NCBI GenBank assembly: GCA_937910785.1
Contig: CALDLG010000099.1
Location: 1 to 13,698 of the forward strand
Direction of reading: 5' to 3'
DNA: 13,698 nucleotides
Source: an uncultured Lachnospiraceae bacterium
Lineage (GTDB): Bacteria > Bacillota > Clostridia > Lachnospirales > Lachnospiraceae
A program made the position numbers and the translations under genes. Position 1 is the stretch's first letter. Every line of letters begins with the position of its first letter. This document shows positions 5,878 through 12,908 of the stretch, in pieces. The notes below the pieces were generated by a model, which worked only from the letters and a program-made list of their open reading frames with translations, searched no databases and was not told where the DNA came from.

Positions 5878-7371
5878 ATGAAAGCTTTCAAAACAGAATC
5901 CAAAATTGCGGCTGCTCTCGTGCTTCTGTTCGCGGCAGGGCTGATACCGGTTTTTCTTCTGGGAAGCTGTGCATATCCTTCTGCGGATGACTACGGTTTC
6001 AGTGCGTACAGCTATATTGCATGGGCGGATACGCATTCCGTCATACAGACGGTAAAGGGAGCCTGCGCTACGGTGGCCGAGCGCTGGTATAGCTGGCAGG
6101 GAACCTTTTCGAGTATTTTCCTGATGGCGCTTCAGCCGGGAATCTGGGGGATGTACGGACTGGTTCCGATCATGATGATCGGCATGATGAGTCTGTCCAC
6201 GCTCTTTTTGCTTCATACGGTTATGGTGAAGATTCTTCATACGCGTCCTGCGGTATTTATCGGTGCATCCATGCTGTATCTTTTGCTGGCGGTGCAGTGC
6301 ATGGTGGATAAAACGCAGGGCTTTTTCTGGTATAACGGGGCGGCGCATTATATTCTTCCGCATAGTGCGGCGTTATTTTTGTGCGGTCTTTTGCTTCTGC
6401 TAGTGACCGGGGAAGAAAAAAGGTCATCCCGGCTTGTTATGGCATGTCTGCTTGCTGCCTTTACAGGCGGAAGCAATTATATTACGGCCTTGATTGTGCT
6501 TGTATTGTTTGTATCGGCAATGGGATTTTTGCTGTTTCTGAAAGAAAAGAAAAAGTGTGCGCTTCTTGTACTCCCCTTTCTGTTTTTCCTGACGGCTTTT
6601 CTGGTCAATACGCTGGCACCGGGAAACGCGGTCAGACAGGAAGAAATGCTGGTGCGTCCGGGTGTGGTCAAGTCGATTCTTTTATCCTTTTATTATTGTA
6701 TGGAATATGTGGTTGATACATGGTTTAACTGGACGTATCTGCTGTTTCTTCTGGCGCTTGTGCCTTTTATGTGGGAGACGGTCAGATCGTCATCCGGGCG
6801 GTTTTCCTATCCGGCGCCGCTTCTTGTGCTTTTCTGCTCATACTGTGTTTTATCCGCCATGTTCACGCCGAGTCTGTTTGCTACCGGCGATGTGGGGGGC
6901 GGCAGAGTCTTCAATATTATCTTTCTGGACTCCATGCTCTTTTTGATGCTCAATCTTTTTTACTGTATGGGATGGTTTGCCGGAAAGATGGAGGCTGCGG
7001 GCGCGGTATGGAAGGCGGAAAGCTGCTTTGAGAAAAAAGCGGTGAGGTGGTATCTGGGCGGGATTCTGTTTTTCGGCGTATTCGTCGGAGCAATGTACAT
7101 GAAGGTGAATCCTGATTATTTCACGACAACATCGGCTATCCGTTCGCTTGTATCCGGCGAGGCGTCCGCCTACGGCGCGGAAACAAAGGAGCGGGAGGCA
7201 CTTTTGCAGGAAGCGGCAAAGAGCGGGGAAAAGGAGATTGCGGTTCCGAGGCTGACGGTACATCCTTATCTTTTGTTCTGGAGTGATATTGAGGAGGACG
7301 CGGGGGACTGGAAGAACCAGTCCATGGCGAGATATTATCGGAAGGATGCAATTACCGGAATCGGTCAATAG
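5878..7371 (+). CDS. Polytopic membrane protein, DUF6056/GT-C glycosyltransferase-like
   Basis: The 497-residue protein has about ten or more hydrophobic helices, the first at about 10-31. Directly after it comes SADDY (Asp37-Asp38-Tyr39) in the first extracytoplasmic loop. A DD or DE pair at this spot is the metal or sugar-donor motif of GT-C glycosyltransferases, and the YPSADDY...SWQGTFSS pattern resembles the DUF6056 family of Firmicutes. The likely role is transfer of sugar from a lipid-linked donor onto an envelope polymer or protein; the substrate is unknown. ATG 5878 is preferred, but TTG 5875 directly before it is better spaced from GAGAAAGG (9 versus 12 bases). It is probably co-transcribed with the two small genes upstream. 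I see no clear terminator after it. Confidence 0.75.
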   Translation: MKAFKTESKIAAALVLLFAAGLIPVFLLGSCAYPSADDYGFSAYSYIAWADTHSVIQTVKGACATVAERWYSWQGTFSSIFLMALQPGIWGMYGLVPIMMIGMMSLSTLFLLHTVMVKILHTRPAVFIGASMLYLLLAVQCMVDKTQGFFWYNGAAHYILPHSAALFLCGLLLLLVTGEEKRSSRLVMACLLAAFTGGSNYITALIVLVLFVSAMGFLLFLKEKKKCALLVLPFLFFLTAFLVNTLAPGNAVRQEEMLVRPGVVKSILLSFYYCMEYVVDTWFNWTYLLFLLALVPFMWETVRSSSGRFSYPAPLLVLFCSYCVLSAMFTPSLFATGDVGGGRVFNIIFLDSMLFLMLNLFYCMGWFAGKMEAAGAVWKAESCFEKKAVRWYLGGILFFGVFVGAMYMKVNPDYFTTTSAIRSLVSGEASAYGAETKEREALLQEAAKSGEKEIAVPRLTVHPYLLFWSDIEEDAGDWKNQSMARYYRKDAITGIGQ

Positions 7372-7433
7372 AAGAAGCGCAGGACAGCGAGAGAGGGAGA
7401 AGAAGCTTTTCCGATGCATACAGAAGGAGTTTT

Positions 7434-7514
7434 ATGGCCGGCAATACCGGAGAAAGCAGAAAATCGCGGAATGCTCGATTGTGCCGGGCGTTTGTAATGG
7501 AGCTTTGCTTGTGA
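7434..7514 (+). other. Possible 26-codon ORF or gene remnant
   Basis: AGAAGGAG lies seven bases before ATG 7434, which opens a 26-codon frame (starting MAGNTGESRKSRNA) ending at TGA 7512-7514. The strong ribosome binding site behind the membrane-protein gene suggests that a further operon gene once began here and was lost, or that a microprotein is made. The peptide resembles nothing I know, and the frame ends 15 bases before the convergent GNAT gene. Otherwise I see nothing in 7372-7529. Confidence 0.25.
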
Positions 7515-7529
7515 AAAATGAAAGGAAAA

Positions 7530-8060
7530 TCACAGACTGCATTCCAGCTGACAGTCGAATGGCTCGGCTTCAACATGCTTCTGATGATACAGCTGTGCCT
7601 CAACACATCCCCTTTTCCGGTAAAAGGCCTGACTTTCCACGGCGGAATGAGCGGAAATATAAAGTTTTCCGGCGCCTCTTTTTCCGGCCCAGTCCTTTGC
7701 GGCCTGAAAAAGCATTTTGCCGATGCCCTGACCGCGCATATCCTCCGAAACATGGATGTTCGACAGGTCCATGTAGCGGTGTGTGCCGCCGAAAATGTCC
7801 GGTTCGACGGAAACGAACCCTTTCAGTCTGTTTTCGAAAAAAGCGGCGTAGACAAAGCCGCCTGTCCGAATCGTATTTTTCAGGCAGGAAATCAGTGTCT
7901 TATAGTCTTCTTCGTTCCAGTCATCAATAAAAGGAGCGTCTTTAACAATCCATTTATTGTCTTCAAAACGCCAGCATTTCGTCACGACCTGATGGCGGAT
8001 AAAATGCTGAAATAATTCCGGGAGGATCTCTGCCGCCGACAGGGTTCTGTATTGTATCAT
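7530..8060 (-). CDS. GNAT-family N-acetyltransferase
   Basis: This 176-residue minus-strand gene starts at 8060. A single GNAT domain is visible: the acetyl-CoA loop R109-G110-Q111-G112-I113-G114 after strand LSNIHVSEDM, and the late AFYRKRGC motif with Tyr147. Such enzymes move acetyl from acetyl-CoA to an amine on a small molecule or protein; the substrate cannot be read. The start is supported by AAGGAG about eight bases upstream. Its own promoter is at 8157-8185. It is transcribed against all its neighbours and lies among gene remnants, consistent with an independently acquired cassette. Confidence 0.88.
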   Translation of the reverse strand: MIQYRTLSAAEILPELFQHFIRHQVVTKCWRFEDNKWIVKDAPFIDDWNEEDYKTLISCLKNTIRTGGFVYAAFFENRLKGFVSVEPDIFGGTHRYMDLSNIHVSEDMRGQGIGKMLFQAAKDWAGKRGAGKLYISAHSAVESQAFYRKRGCVEAQLYHQKHVEAEPFDCQLECSL

Positions 8061-8156
8061 TTCGTTTCTCCTTTATCGTTTACAGATGGTCTGATCATTG
8101 TGACGGTCAGGGAAAGGTGTACTTTTTCCCAATACGTTGTTTTTTCTATGGATATC

Positions 8157-8185
8157 ATATTAAAATGAGATTTGACAGATGTCAA
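8157..8185 (-). promoter_or_regulatory. Minus-strand promoter for the GNAT gene
   Basis: On the minus strand TTGACA (8185-8180), a 17-base spacer and TAATAT (8162-8157) form a strong sigma-A promoter, giving about 90 bases of leader before the GNAT start. The -35 is half of a perfect inverted repeat, TTGACA-GA-TGTCAA (8172-8185), which could also be an operator. Confidence 0.65.
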
Positions 8186-8259
8186 TGGAAGATGTCGTAA
8201 AATGAAAAACGGACCAAAATCGAGACGTTTTCATCAGTGTAAGGGATGTTGTATCATGT

Positions 8260-8265
8260 TATAAT
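8260..8265 (+). promoter_or_regulatory. Possible -10 element for the 8287-9467 transcript
   Basis: A perfect TATAAT lies upstream of the GNAT-like fragment and the S66 peptidase. No good -35 hexamer is at the right distance; the best-spaced six bases are GTGTAA, so this is only a partial promoter call. Confidence 0.4.
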
Positions 8266-8286
8266 GTTATTATGAAAAATACGGAC

Positions 8287-8415
8287 ATGGAGGCTGGTTG
8301 GATGGATATGAGAATGCGGCGGTATAAGCCCTGTGATGCTGAAATCATCGCAGGCCGGATTAAGGATAAAATGGGGGAAAAGTGGAAAGTGACTGAAATG
8401 GAACGGGGGTTTTAA
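8287..8415 (+). pseudogene. Truncated N-terminal fragment of a GNAT-like gene
   Basis: The frame from ATG 8287 (or the in-frame ATG at 8302) ends after 42 codons at TAA 8413-8415. The segment MRMRRYKPCDAEIIAGRIKD resembles the N-terminus of a GNAT subfamily common in clostridia (RxYxPxDAExIAxWIKDE). The rest of the domain, including the acetyl-CoA loop, is missing and replaced by an unrelated lysine- and glutamate-rich end. I read it as a remnant that now acts at most as a leader frame for the peptidase gene starting five bases later. A genuine short protein is possible but less likely. Confidence 0.55.
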
Positions 8416-8420
8416 ACAGG

Positions 8421-9467
8421 ATGAAAAAGGTGAAAATTGTCAGTCTGTCAGGCGGCATACTTGGGGAAGATTTCGCGAAGCATGAAGTGGAGATCGGATT
8501 GCGAAGACTGAAAGAATATGGTTTGAAGGTGGAGTTTGCCGAAAATGCGCTAAAGGGGTGCAAATATTTGAAGGAACACCCTGAAGCAAGAGCAAAGGAT
8601 CTGCTGAATGCCTTTGGCGATCCGGAAACGGATATGATTCTATGTGCGATAGGGGGCGATGATACCTATCGTCTTTTACCGTATCTTTTTGAGAATAATG
8701 AGTTGAAGCGTGCCGTATCGGATAAGATTTTTCTTGGATTTTCAGACACGACTATCAACCATCTGATGCTGCATAAGGTGGGTCTGAATACCTTTTACGG
8801 ACAGGCCTTCCTGCCGGATGTCTGTGAGCTGGATACGGAAATGCTTCCCTATACGAGACGGTATTTTGAAGAGCTGCTTCATACCGGAACAATCCGGGAA
8901 ATACGACCGAGCGAGGTGTGGTATGAGGAACGCACTGATTTTGGTGAAAGCGCCCTGGGAACGAAAAGAAACGTTCATAACAATAAGGGCTTTTGTCTTT
9001 TGCAGGGAAAGTCCGTATTTCAGGGAGAGATTCTCGGCGGCTGCATTGAGTCCATGTATGATATTTTTAACAATGACCGATATGAGGATTCTGTCCGTTT
9101 GTGTCAGAAATATCATTTATTTCCGTCGCCTGAGGATTGGAATGGAAAAATATTATTGCTTGAAACAAGTGAGGAACAGCCTGTTCCGGAAGAATACAGG
9201 AAGATGGCGCTCGCATTGAAGCAGACAGGCATATTTGAAAGAATTTCCGGTATGATATGCGGTAAGCCGATGGATGAAAAATATGCTGACGCCTACCAGA
9301 ATATTTTGATGGAAGTGACAGACAATCCGGAATTGCCGATCGTGTGGGATATCAATGTAGGACATGCGACGCCAAGATGTATTATTCCGTTGGGTATTTT
9401 CGCGACGGTGGATGCCGGACGTCAGGTCATTCGTTTCAGGCAGTCGGGAAACACGCATCTTTCATAA
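8421..9467 (+). CDS. S66 family serine peptidase (LD-carboxypeptidase/MccF-like)
   Basis: This 348-residue cytoplasmic protein matches the S66 family over its full length. Family landmarks are SLSGGILGE at 8-16, AIGGDDTYRLLP at 76-87, the nucleophile Ser108 in GFSDTT, Glu248 in LLLETSEE and His315 in VGHATPR. The 67-residue Glu-His spacing agrees with characterised members. Characterised S66 enzymes either trim the terminal D-Ala from murein tetrapeptides during cell-wall recycling or, in MccF, cleave microcin C and related aminoacyl nucleotides to give immunity; the sequence alone does not decide between them. The start is limited by an in-frame stop at 8394-8396, and MKKVKIVSLSGG is the usual family start. 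The ribosome binding site is poor, so coupling to the short upstream frame is plausible. Confidence 0.9.
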   Translation: MKKVKIVSLSGGILGEDFAKHEVEIGLRRLKEYGLKVEFAENALKGCKYLKEHPEARAKDLLNAFGDPETDMILCAIGGDDTYRLLPYLFENNELKRAVSDKIFLGFSDTTINHLMLHKVGLNTFYGQAFLPDVCELDTEMLPYTRRYFEELLHTGTIREIRPSEVWYEERTDFGESALGTKRNVHNNKGFCLLQGKSVFQGEILGGCIESMYDIFNNDRYEDSVRLCQKYHLFPSPEDWNGKILLLETSEEQPVPEEYRKMALALKQTGIFERISGMICGKPMDEKYADAYQNILMEVTDNPELPIVWDINVGHATPRCIIPLGIFATVDAGRQVIRFRQSGNTHLS

Positions 9468-9526
9468 TCTGATTGTGCGGTATGGACGAAGCGGATCATT
9501 TCTGCAAAAGAGAGACAGAATCCGAT

Positions 9527-9556
9527 GCATAAAATTTCAGCCATCAATCCATAATA
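9527..9556 (+). promoter_or_regulatory. Sigma-G/sigma-F-type forespore promoter for spoVA genes
   Basis: GCATA at 9527-9531 and CATAATA at 9550-9556, with 18-base spacing, fit the B. subtilis forespore consensus GHATR and CATNNTA at every position. The predicted start is about 25 bases before the spoVAA ATG. Control of spoVA genes by sigma-G is established in B. subtilis. The stretch 9468-9526 shows nothing else. Confidence 0.7.
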
Positions 9557-9586
9557 AGTCAATAACAGGAAAGAGGCAAAACGATT

Positions 9587-10222
9587 ATGTCTGCAAACAA
9601 CGTAACTCTTTATTTAAAAGCGGAACAGAATATAGAACTGCAGTCAGAAGATGTTTACTTAAAGGACATCGGGAAACTGACATGTACGGACGAGACCGTA
9701 CTGAACAGGGTCAGGAGCATTAAACTGCATCATTTCAAAAAGGATGCTCCGCAGAGGCAGGTCATCAGTATTTTAAAAGTAATCGAAGAAATCAATAAAG
9801 TTTATCCGAATATCACCGTGGAGAATCTCGGTGAAGCGGATATTCTGCTTGAGCACATCAACGTAGACCGGCATAAAGGACCGATTCAGACCGTTAAAAT
9901 CATTTTCGTATCCCTTATCGCCTTTTTCGGTACGGCCTTTACCATTATGGCATTTCACAATGATATCGGAATCAATGAGGTATTTAAAAAGGTGCATGAG
10001 ATGGTCATGGGTCAGGCGGGTGACGGCTATGGCATTCTGGAGCTCAGTTATTCCATCGGGCTGGCTGTCGGGATCATTACCTTTTTTAATCACATCGGCG
10101 GCAGACGGATCACCAAGGACCCTACTCCCATCGAGGTGGAAATGCGGGTTTATGAAACGGATGTCAATAAGGCGTTGATCGAAACTGCGGACAGGGAAGG
10201 GAAAGTGTTGGATGTTCATTAG
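9587..10222 (+). CDS. spoVAA: Stage V sporulation protein AA
   Basis: The 211-residue protein is close to the B. subtilis SpoVAA length of about 206. A soluble N-terminal part (1-100) with LYLKAEQNI and VYLKDIGKL is followed by two membrane helices (about 104-125 and 147-170), the SpoVAA layout. It belongs to the inner spore membrane SpoVA system that moves dipicolinic acid with calcium into the forespore and out at germination. The ribosome binding site AGGAAAGAGG precedes ATG 9587. The end overlaps the spoVAB start by 11 bases, so translation is probably coupled. The forespore-type promoter just upstream supports the call. Confidence 0.85.
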   Translation: MSANNVTLYLKAEQNIELQSEDVYLKDIGKLTCTDETVLNRVRSIKLHHFKKDAPQRQVISILKVIEEINKVYPNITVENLGEADILLEHINVDRHKGPIQTVKIIFVSLIAFFGTAFTIMAFHNDIGINEVFKKVHEMVMGQAGDGYGILELSYSIGLAVGIITFFNHIGGRRITKDPTPIEVEMRVYETDVNKALIETADREGKVLDVH

Positions 10223-10706
10223 ACAGGTCTTCATGGCAGTGCTTGGCGCAAGCTTTGGATTTATCGTATCGGGCGGCGTGTTTACGGTACTGATCTCCGT
10301 CGGACTGATACCGAGGTTTGCAGGAAAAATGCATATCGCAAGGCATATTTTTGTGCTGGAGGAGATGGTGGTTCTGGGAACCCTCGTGGGAGATTTCCTC
10401 AGTGTATTCAGCGATTACGGGAAAATAGGAGAATGGGTGCTTTCCCGTCAGATATTCGGTGTGCGGGCGACGGAAGGAGTCTGGCATGCGGCAGGAAATG
10501 TACTTCTGATCCTGTTTGGCATTTTTTCCGGCATATTCGTAGGCTGTCTGGCGCTTGCAATCGCGGAAATGCTGAATACGATTCCGATTTTCGCAAGGAG
10601 GATCGGGTTCCGGCATGGTCTGGGAATTGCCATTCTTGCCGTGGCGCTCGGTAAGCTTGTGGGAAGCCTGATTTATTTTACACAGGCGGTATATCTGTAC
10701 GGATGA
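10212..10706 (+). CDS. spoVAB: Stage V sporulation protein AB
   Basis: The 164-residue protein is almost wholly hydrophobic, with four to five membrane helices. It starts MFIRQVFMAVLGASFGFIVS and has the conserved LEEMVVLGTLVGDF region. Its position directly after spoVAA, overlapping it by 11 bases, supports SpoVAB. It is slightly longer than the B. subtilis protein of about 141 residues. It is an accessory membrane subunit of the dipicolinic acid channel system. A gap of 127 bases follows before spoVAC, in which I see only a short CAGGC-GCCTG inverted repeat near 10739 and no clear promoter. Confidence 0.82.
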   Translation: MFIRQVFMAVLGASFGFIVSGGVFTVLISVGLIPRFAGKMHIARHIFVLEEMVVLGTLVGDFLSVFSDYGKIGEWVLSRQIFGVRATEGVWHAAGNVLLILFGIFSGIFVGCLALAIAEMLNTIPIFARRIGFRHGLGIAILAVALGKLVGSLIYFTQAVYLYG

Positions 10707-10833
10707 GAATGTTCTGAAAACGGACGATTTTCCGGACAGGCCTGCCTGCTCAGGATTTTGGATGCGTGCAGGAATGAGACCGGCGGGAGCAGGTAATATT
10801 TGATGATTGTGAAAAGGAAGGAGCATAACCACA

Positions 10834-11349
10834 ATGGAAAACGAAAGGATGAAAACGGAAGCGACGGAAATGAAAGCGACGGAAGCGAAAATGTCGGAAA
10901 CCGAAACAAAGGAAGCCGAAAAGCAGCAGTATCAGGAGCATGTGAAAAAGGTGACGCCGACGCGCAGCCTTTTCGTGCAGATGGCAAAGGCTTTTCTGGT
11001 GGGAGGCGTGATCTGTTGTATCGGACAGTTTATTCTGAATTACGCGGTAAACCGGGCCGGACTGGATAAGGAGACGGCGGGGGCCTGGTGTTCCATGCTG
11101 CTCGTTTTGCTGAGCGTTGTGCTGACAGGCTTTAATATCTATCCGAAGCTGGTCGAATGGGGCGGTGCGGGCGCGCTTGTACCGATTACCGGATTTGCCA
11201 ATTCCGTTTCGGCTCCGGCGATCGAGTATCAAAAGGAAGGACAGGTATTCGGCATTGGCTGTAAGATTTTCACGATTGCCGGACCGGTGATTCTTTACGG
11301 CATTTTTACGAGCTGGGCGCTGGGCGTGATTTACTGGCTGTTCCGGTAA
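10834..11349 (+). CDS. spoVAC: Stage V sporulation protein AC with charged N-terminal extension
   Basis: From about residue 30 (QYQEHVKKVTPTRSL) the protein follows SpoVAC, with membrane helices at about 52-70, 84-103 and 138-170 and the conserved GGAGALVPITGFANS segment. SpoVAC is the membrane channel subunit for dipicolinic acid. The first 29 residues are a low-complexity run of Met, Lys, Glu, Thr and Ala with repeated TEA/KATEAK units, making it 171 residues against about 150 in B. subtilis. ATG 10834 follows AAGGAAGGAG by ten bases; later in-frame ATGs at 10849, 10870 and 10891 lack such a site. No spoVAD or spoVAE follows. Confidence 0.88.
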   Translation: MENERMKTEATEMKATEAKMSETETKEAEKQQYQEHVKKVTPTRSLFVQMAKAFLVGGVICCIGQFILNYAVNRAGLDKETAGAWCSMLLVLLSVVLTGFNIYPKLVEWGGAGALVPITGFANSVSAPAIEYQKEGQVFGIGCKIFTIAGPVILYGIFTSWALGVIYWLFR

Positions 11350-11423
11350 CGAAAGCCCTCCTGCACGTCGGACGGGGCAGCTGCGTCCCCAACGCCGCCT
11401 GATGGAAATCCTTATATATCCTG

Positions 11424-11452
11424 CTGACAAAAAAAGGAAAATCCGCTATAAT
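11424..11452 (+). promoter_or_regulatory. Sigma-A promoter for the alpha-galactosidase operon
   Basis: CTGACA (11424-11429), a 17-base A-rich spacer and a perfect TATAAT (11447-11452) form the best sigma-A promoter in the window. Transcription should start near 11459, about 127 bases before the chosen GH27 start. The stretch 11350-11423 after spoVAC holds only a weak GC-rich inverted repeat (GGACG with CGTCC near 11379-11397) without a T-run. Confidence 0.75.
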
Positions 11453-11473
11453 GAATGAAGGTAATGGTCTTAT

Positions 11474-11535
11474 CGTCCGGAAAGGATGCATTGGACGGCG
11501 CGGTAACAGGATGGCCGGTTAAAGAGCCGTCCTGT
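11474..11535 (+). promoter_or_regulatory. Two-hairpin 5' leader of the alpha-galactosidase gene
   Basis: CGTCC (11474-11478) pairs with GGACG (11493-11497). A stronger hairpin follows, with ACAGGATGGC (11506-11515) pairing to GCCGTCCTGT (11526-11535) over ten pairs with one T-G wobble and a ten-base loop. No T-run follows, so it is not an intrinsic terminator. It could stabilise the mRNA or bind a regulator; which is unknown. Confidence 0.45.
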
Positions 11536-11585
11536 TCGGATATATGGCAGACAACGGGGTTATGAATATGGAGGAGGATATGGAT

Positions 11586-12908
11586 ATGAACAAAAACAGT
11601 TTTGCGGTTACACCGCCGATGGGGTGGAACAGCTACGATTATTATGATACGACTGTCAATGAAGAGCAGATCAGAGCCAATGCGGATTATATGGCGGCAC
11701 ATTTGAAGGAATTCGGGTGGGAATATATCGTGGTGGATATCGAATGGTATTCCAACGATGCCGGTGCGAAGCGTGACCGGTTTCAGTATATTCCGTTCGG
11801 AGATATCGAGATGGATGCTTATGGCAGGCTTCAGCCGAGTCCGGGCAGATTTCCGTCTTCCGCGGGCGGAAAAGGTTTTGCGCCGCTTGCGGAGTACATA
11901 CACAGCCTCGGCTTGAAATTCGGCATTCATATCATGCGCGGGATTCCGCGGAAAGCGGCTCATGAGAACTGTCCGGTTCTTGGAACGGAGGAAACGGCTG
12001 CCGATGTGGCGGACCCTTCTTCCATCTGTATCTGGAACCCGGATATGTATGGCGTGGTGGATTCGGAAGCCGGTCAGGCCTATTATGACTCTCTGCTTTC
12101 CATGTATGCGGCATGGGGCGTGGATTATATCAAGTGCGACGATATCTGTGACAGCAGGCTGTATCGGGAAGAGCCCTTTTCAGGATGGGAAGAGACGAGA
12201 ATGCTCCACCGTGCCATAGCAAAATGCGGCAGACCGATCGTTTTAAGCCTTTCTCCCGGACCGGCCCATATTGACCGGGCGTGGGAATACTGCCGGTATG
12301 CGAATATGTGGCGGATTACCGACGACTTCTGGGATGACTGGAAACTGTTAAAAGCGATGTTTTTCCGTTGTGAGATGTGGCAGGATCATGTGAGAGAAGG
12401 CTGTTTCCCGGACTGCGATATGCTTCCGGTGGGCCGGCTGGGCAGGGGCTTTGGACAGGAGCGGGAGACGAATTTCACGAAAGAAGAACAGAAGACGATG
12501 ATGACGCTCTGGTGCATGTTCCGTTCTCCCTTAATGATCGGCGCGGAGCTGACCCTGTTGGATGACTGGACCTTATCCCTTTTTACGAATCGGGAGCTGC
12601 TCGACTGTATGGGAGAAAACTGCCGGGGAACGCAGATTATGCGGACCGGAGAGCAGGCGGTCTGGATCAATGAGGATTCCGTATCCGGCAGACTGTGCGT
12701 TGCGCTGTTCAACCTCGGCGATGAGGAGAGGGTGATCTGTGTAACGCCGGAGGAACTGAGGGAAGGCGGAAGGTTTCTGACAGACACAGAAACAGGAAAC
12801 GATAAGACACTGTATGAGCTCTGGACGAAGGAAGAGAGCCGTACGGTATCCGGCAGAATAGAGGCACCCGTTCCGGCACATGGCGTCAGGGTTTATCAGG
12901 TGGGTTGA
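11586..12908 (+). CDS. GH27 family alpha-galactosidase
   Basis: The 440-residue protein has the GH27 TIM barrel starting at TPPMGWNSYDYYDTTVN. The nucleophile is Asp185 in DYIKCDDIC (commonly KYDNC in the family) and the acid/base is Asp247 in WRITDDFWDDW. MFRSPLMIGAELTLLDD is the usual late-barrel segment, and a beta-rich C-terminal domain follows. No signal peptide is seen, so it probably hydrolyses terminal alpha-galactosides (for example melibiose- or raffinose-type sugars) in the cytoplasm after uptake; the substrate is inferred. Start 11586 is chosen because GGAGGAGG lies eight bases upstream; the ATGs at 11544 and 11565 are in frame but at or before that site. The stop overlaps the next ATG as TGATG. 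Confidence 0.9.
   Translation: MNKNSFAVTPPMGWNSYDYYDTTVNEEQIRANADYMAAHLKEFGWEYIVVDIEWYSNDAGAKRDRFQYIPFGDIEMDAYGRLQPSPGRFPSSAGGKGFAPLAEYIHSLGLKFGIHIMRGIPRKAAHENCPVLGTEETAADVADPSSICIWNPDMYGVVDSEAGQAYYDSLLSMYAAWGVDYIKCDDICDSRLYREEPFSGWEETRMLHRAIAKCGRPIVLSLSPGPAHIDRAWEYCRYANMWRITDDFWDDWKLLKAMFFRCEMWQDHVREGCFPDCDMLPVGRLGRGFGQERETNFTKEEQKTMMTLWCMFRSPLMIGAELTLLDDWTLSLFTNRELLDCMGENCRGTQIMRTGEQAVWINEDSVSGRLCVALFNLGDEERVICVTPEELREGGRFLTDTETGNDKTLYELWTKEESRTVSGRIEAPVPAHGVRVYQVG

Noticed and set aside
11379..11397. Terminator after spoVAC
   Set aside because: Only a five-pair GC stem (GGACG with CGTCC) and no T-run.
11455..11565. 36-codon frame ahead of the alpha-galactosidase
   Set aside because: Its ATG lies upstream of the expected transcription start (about 11459) and has no ribosome binding site.
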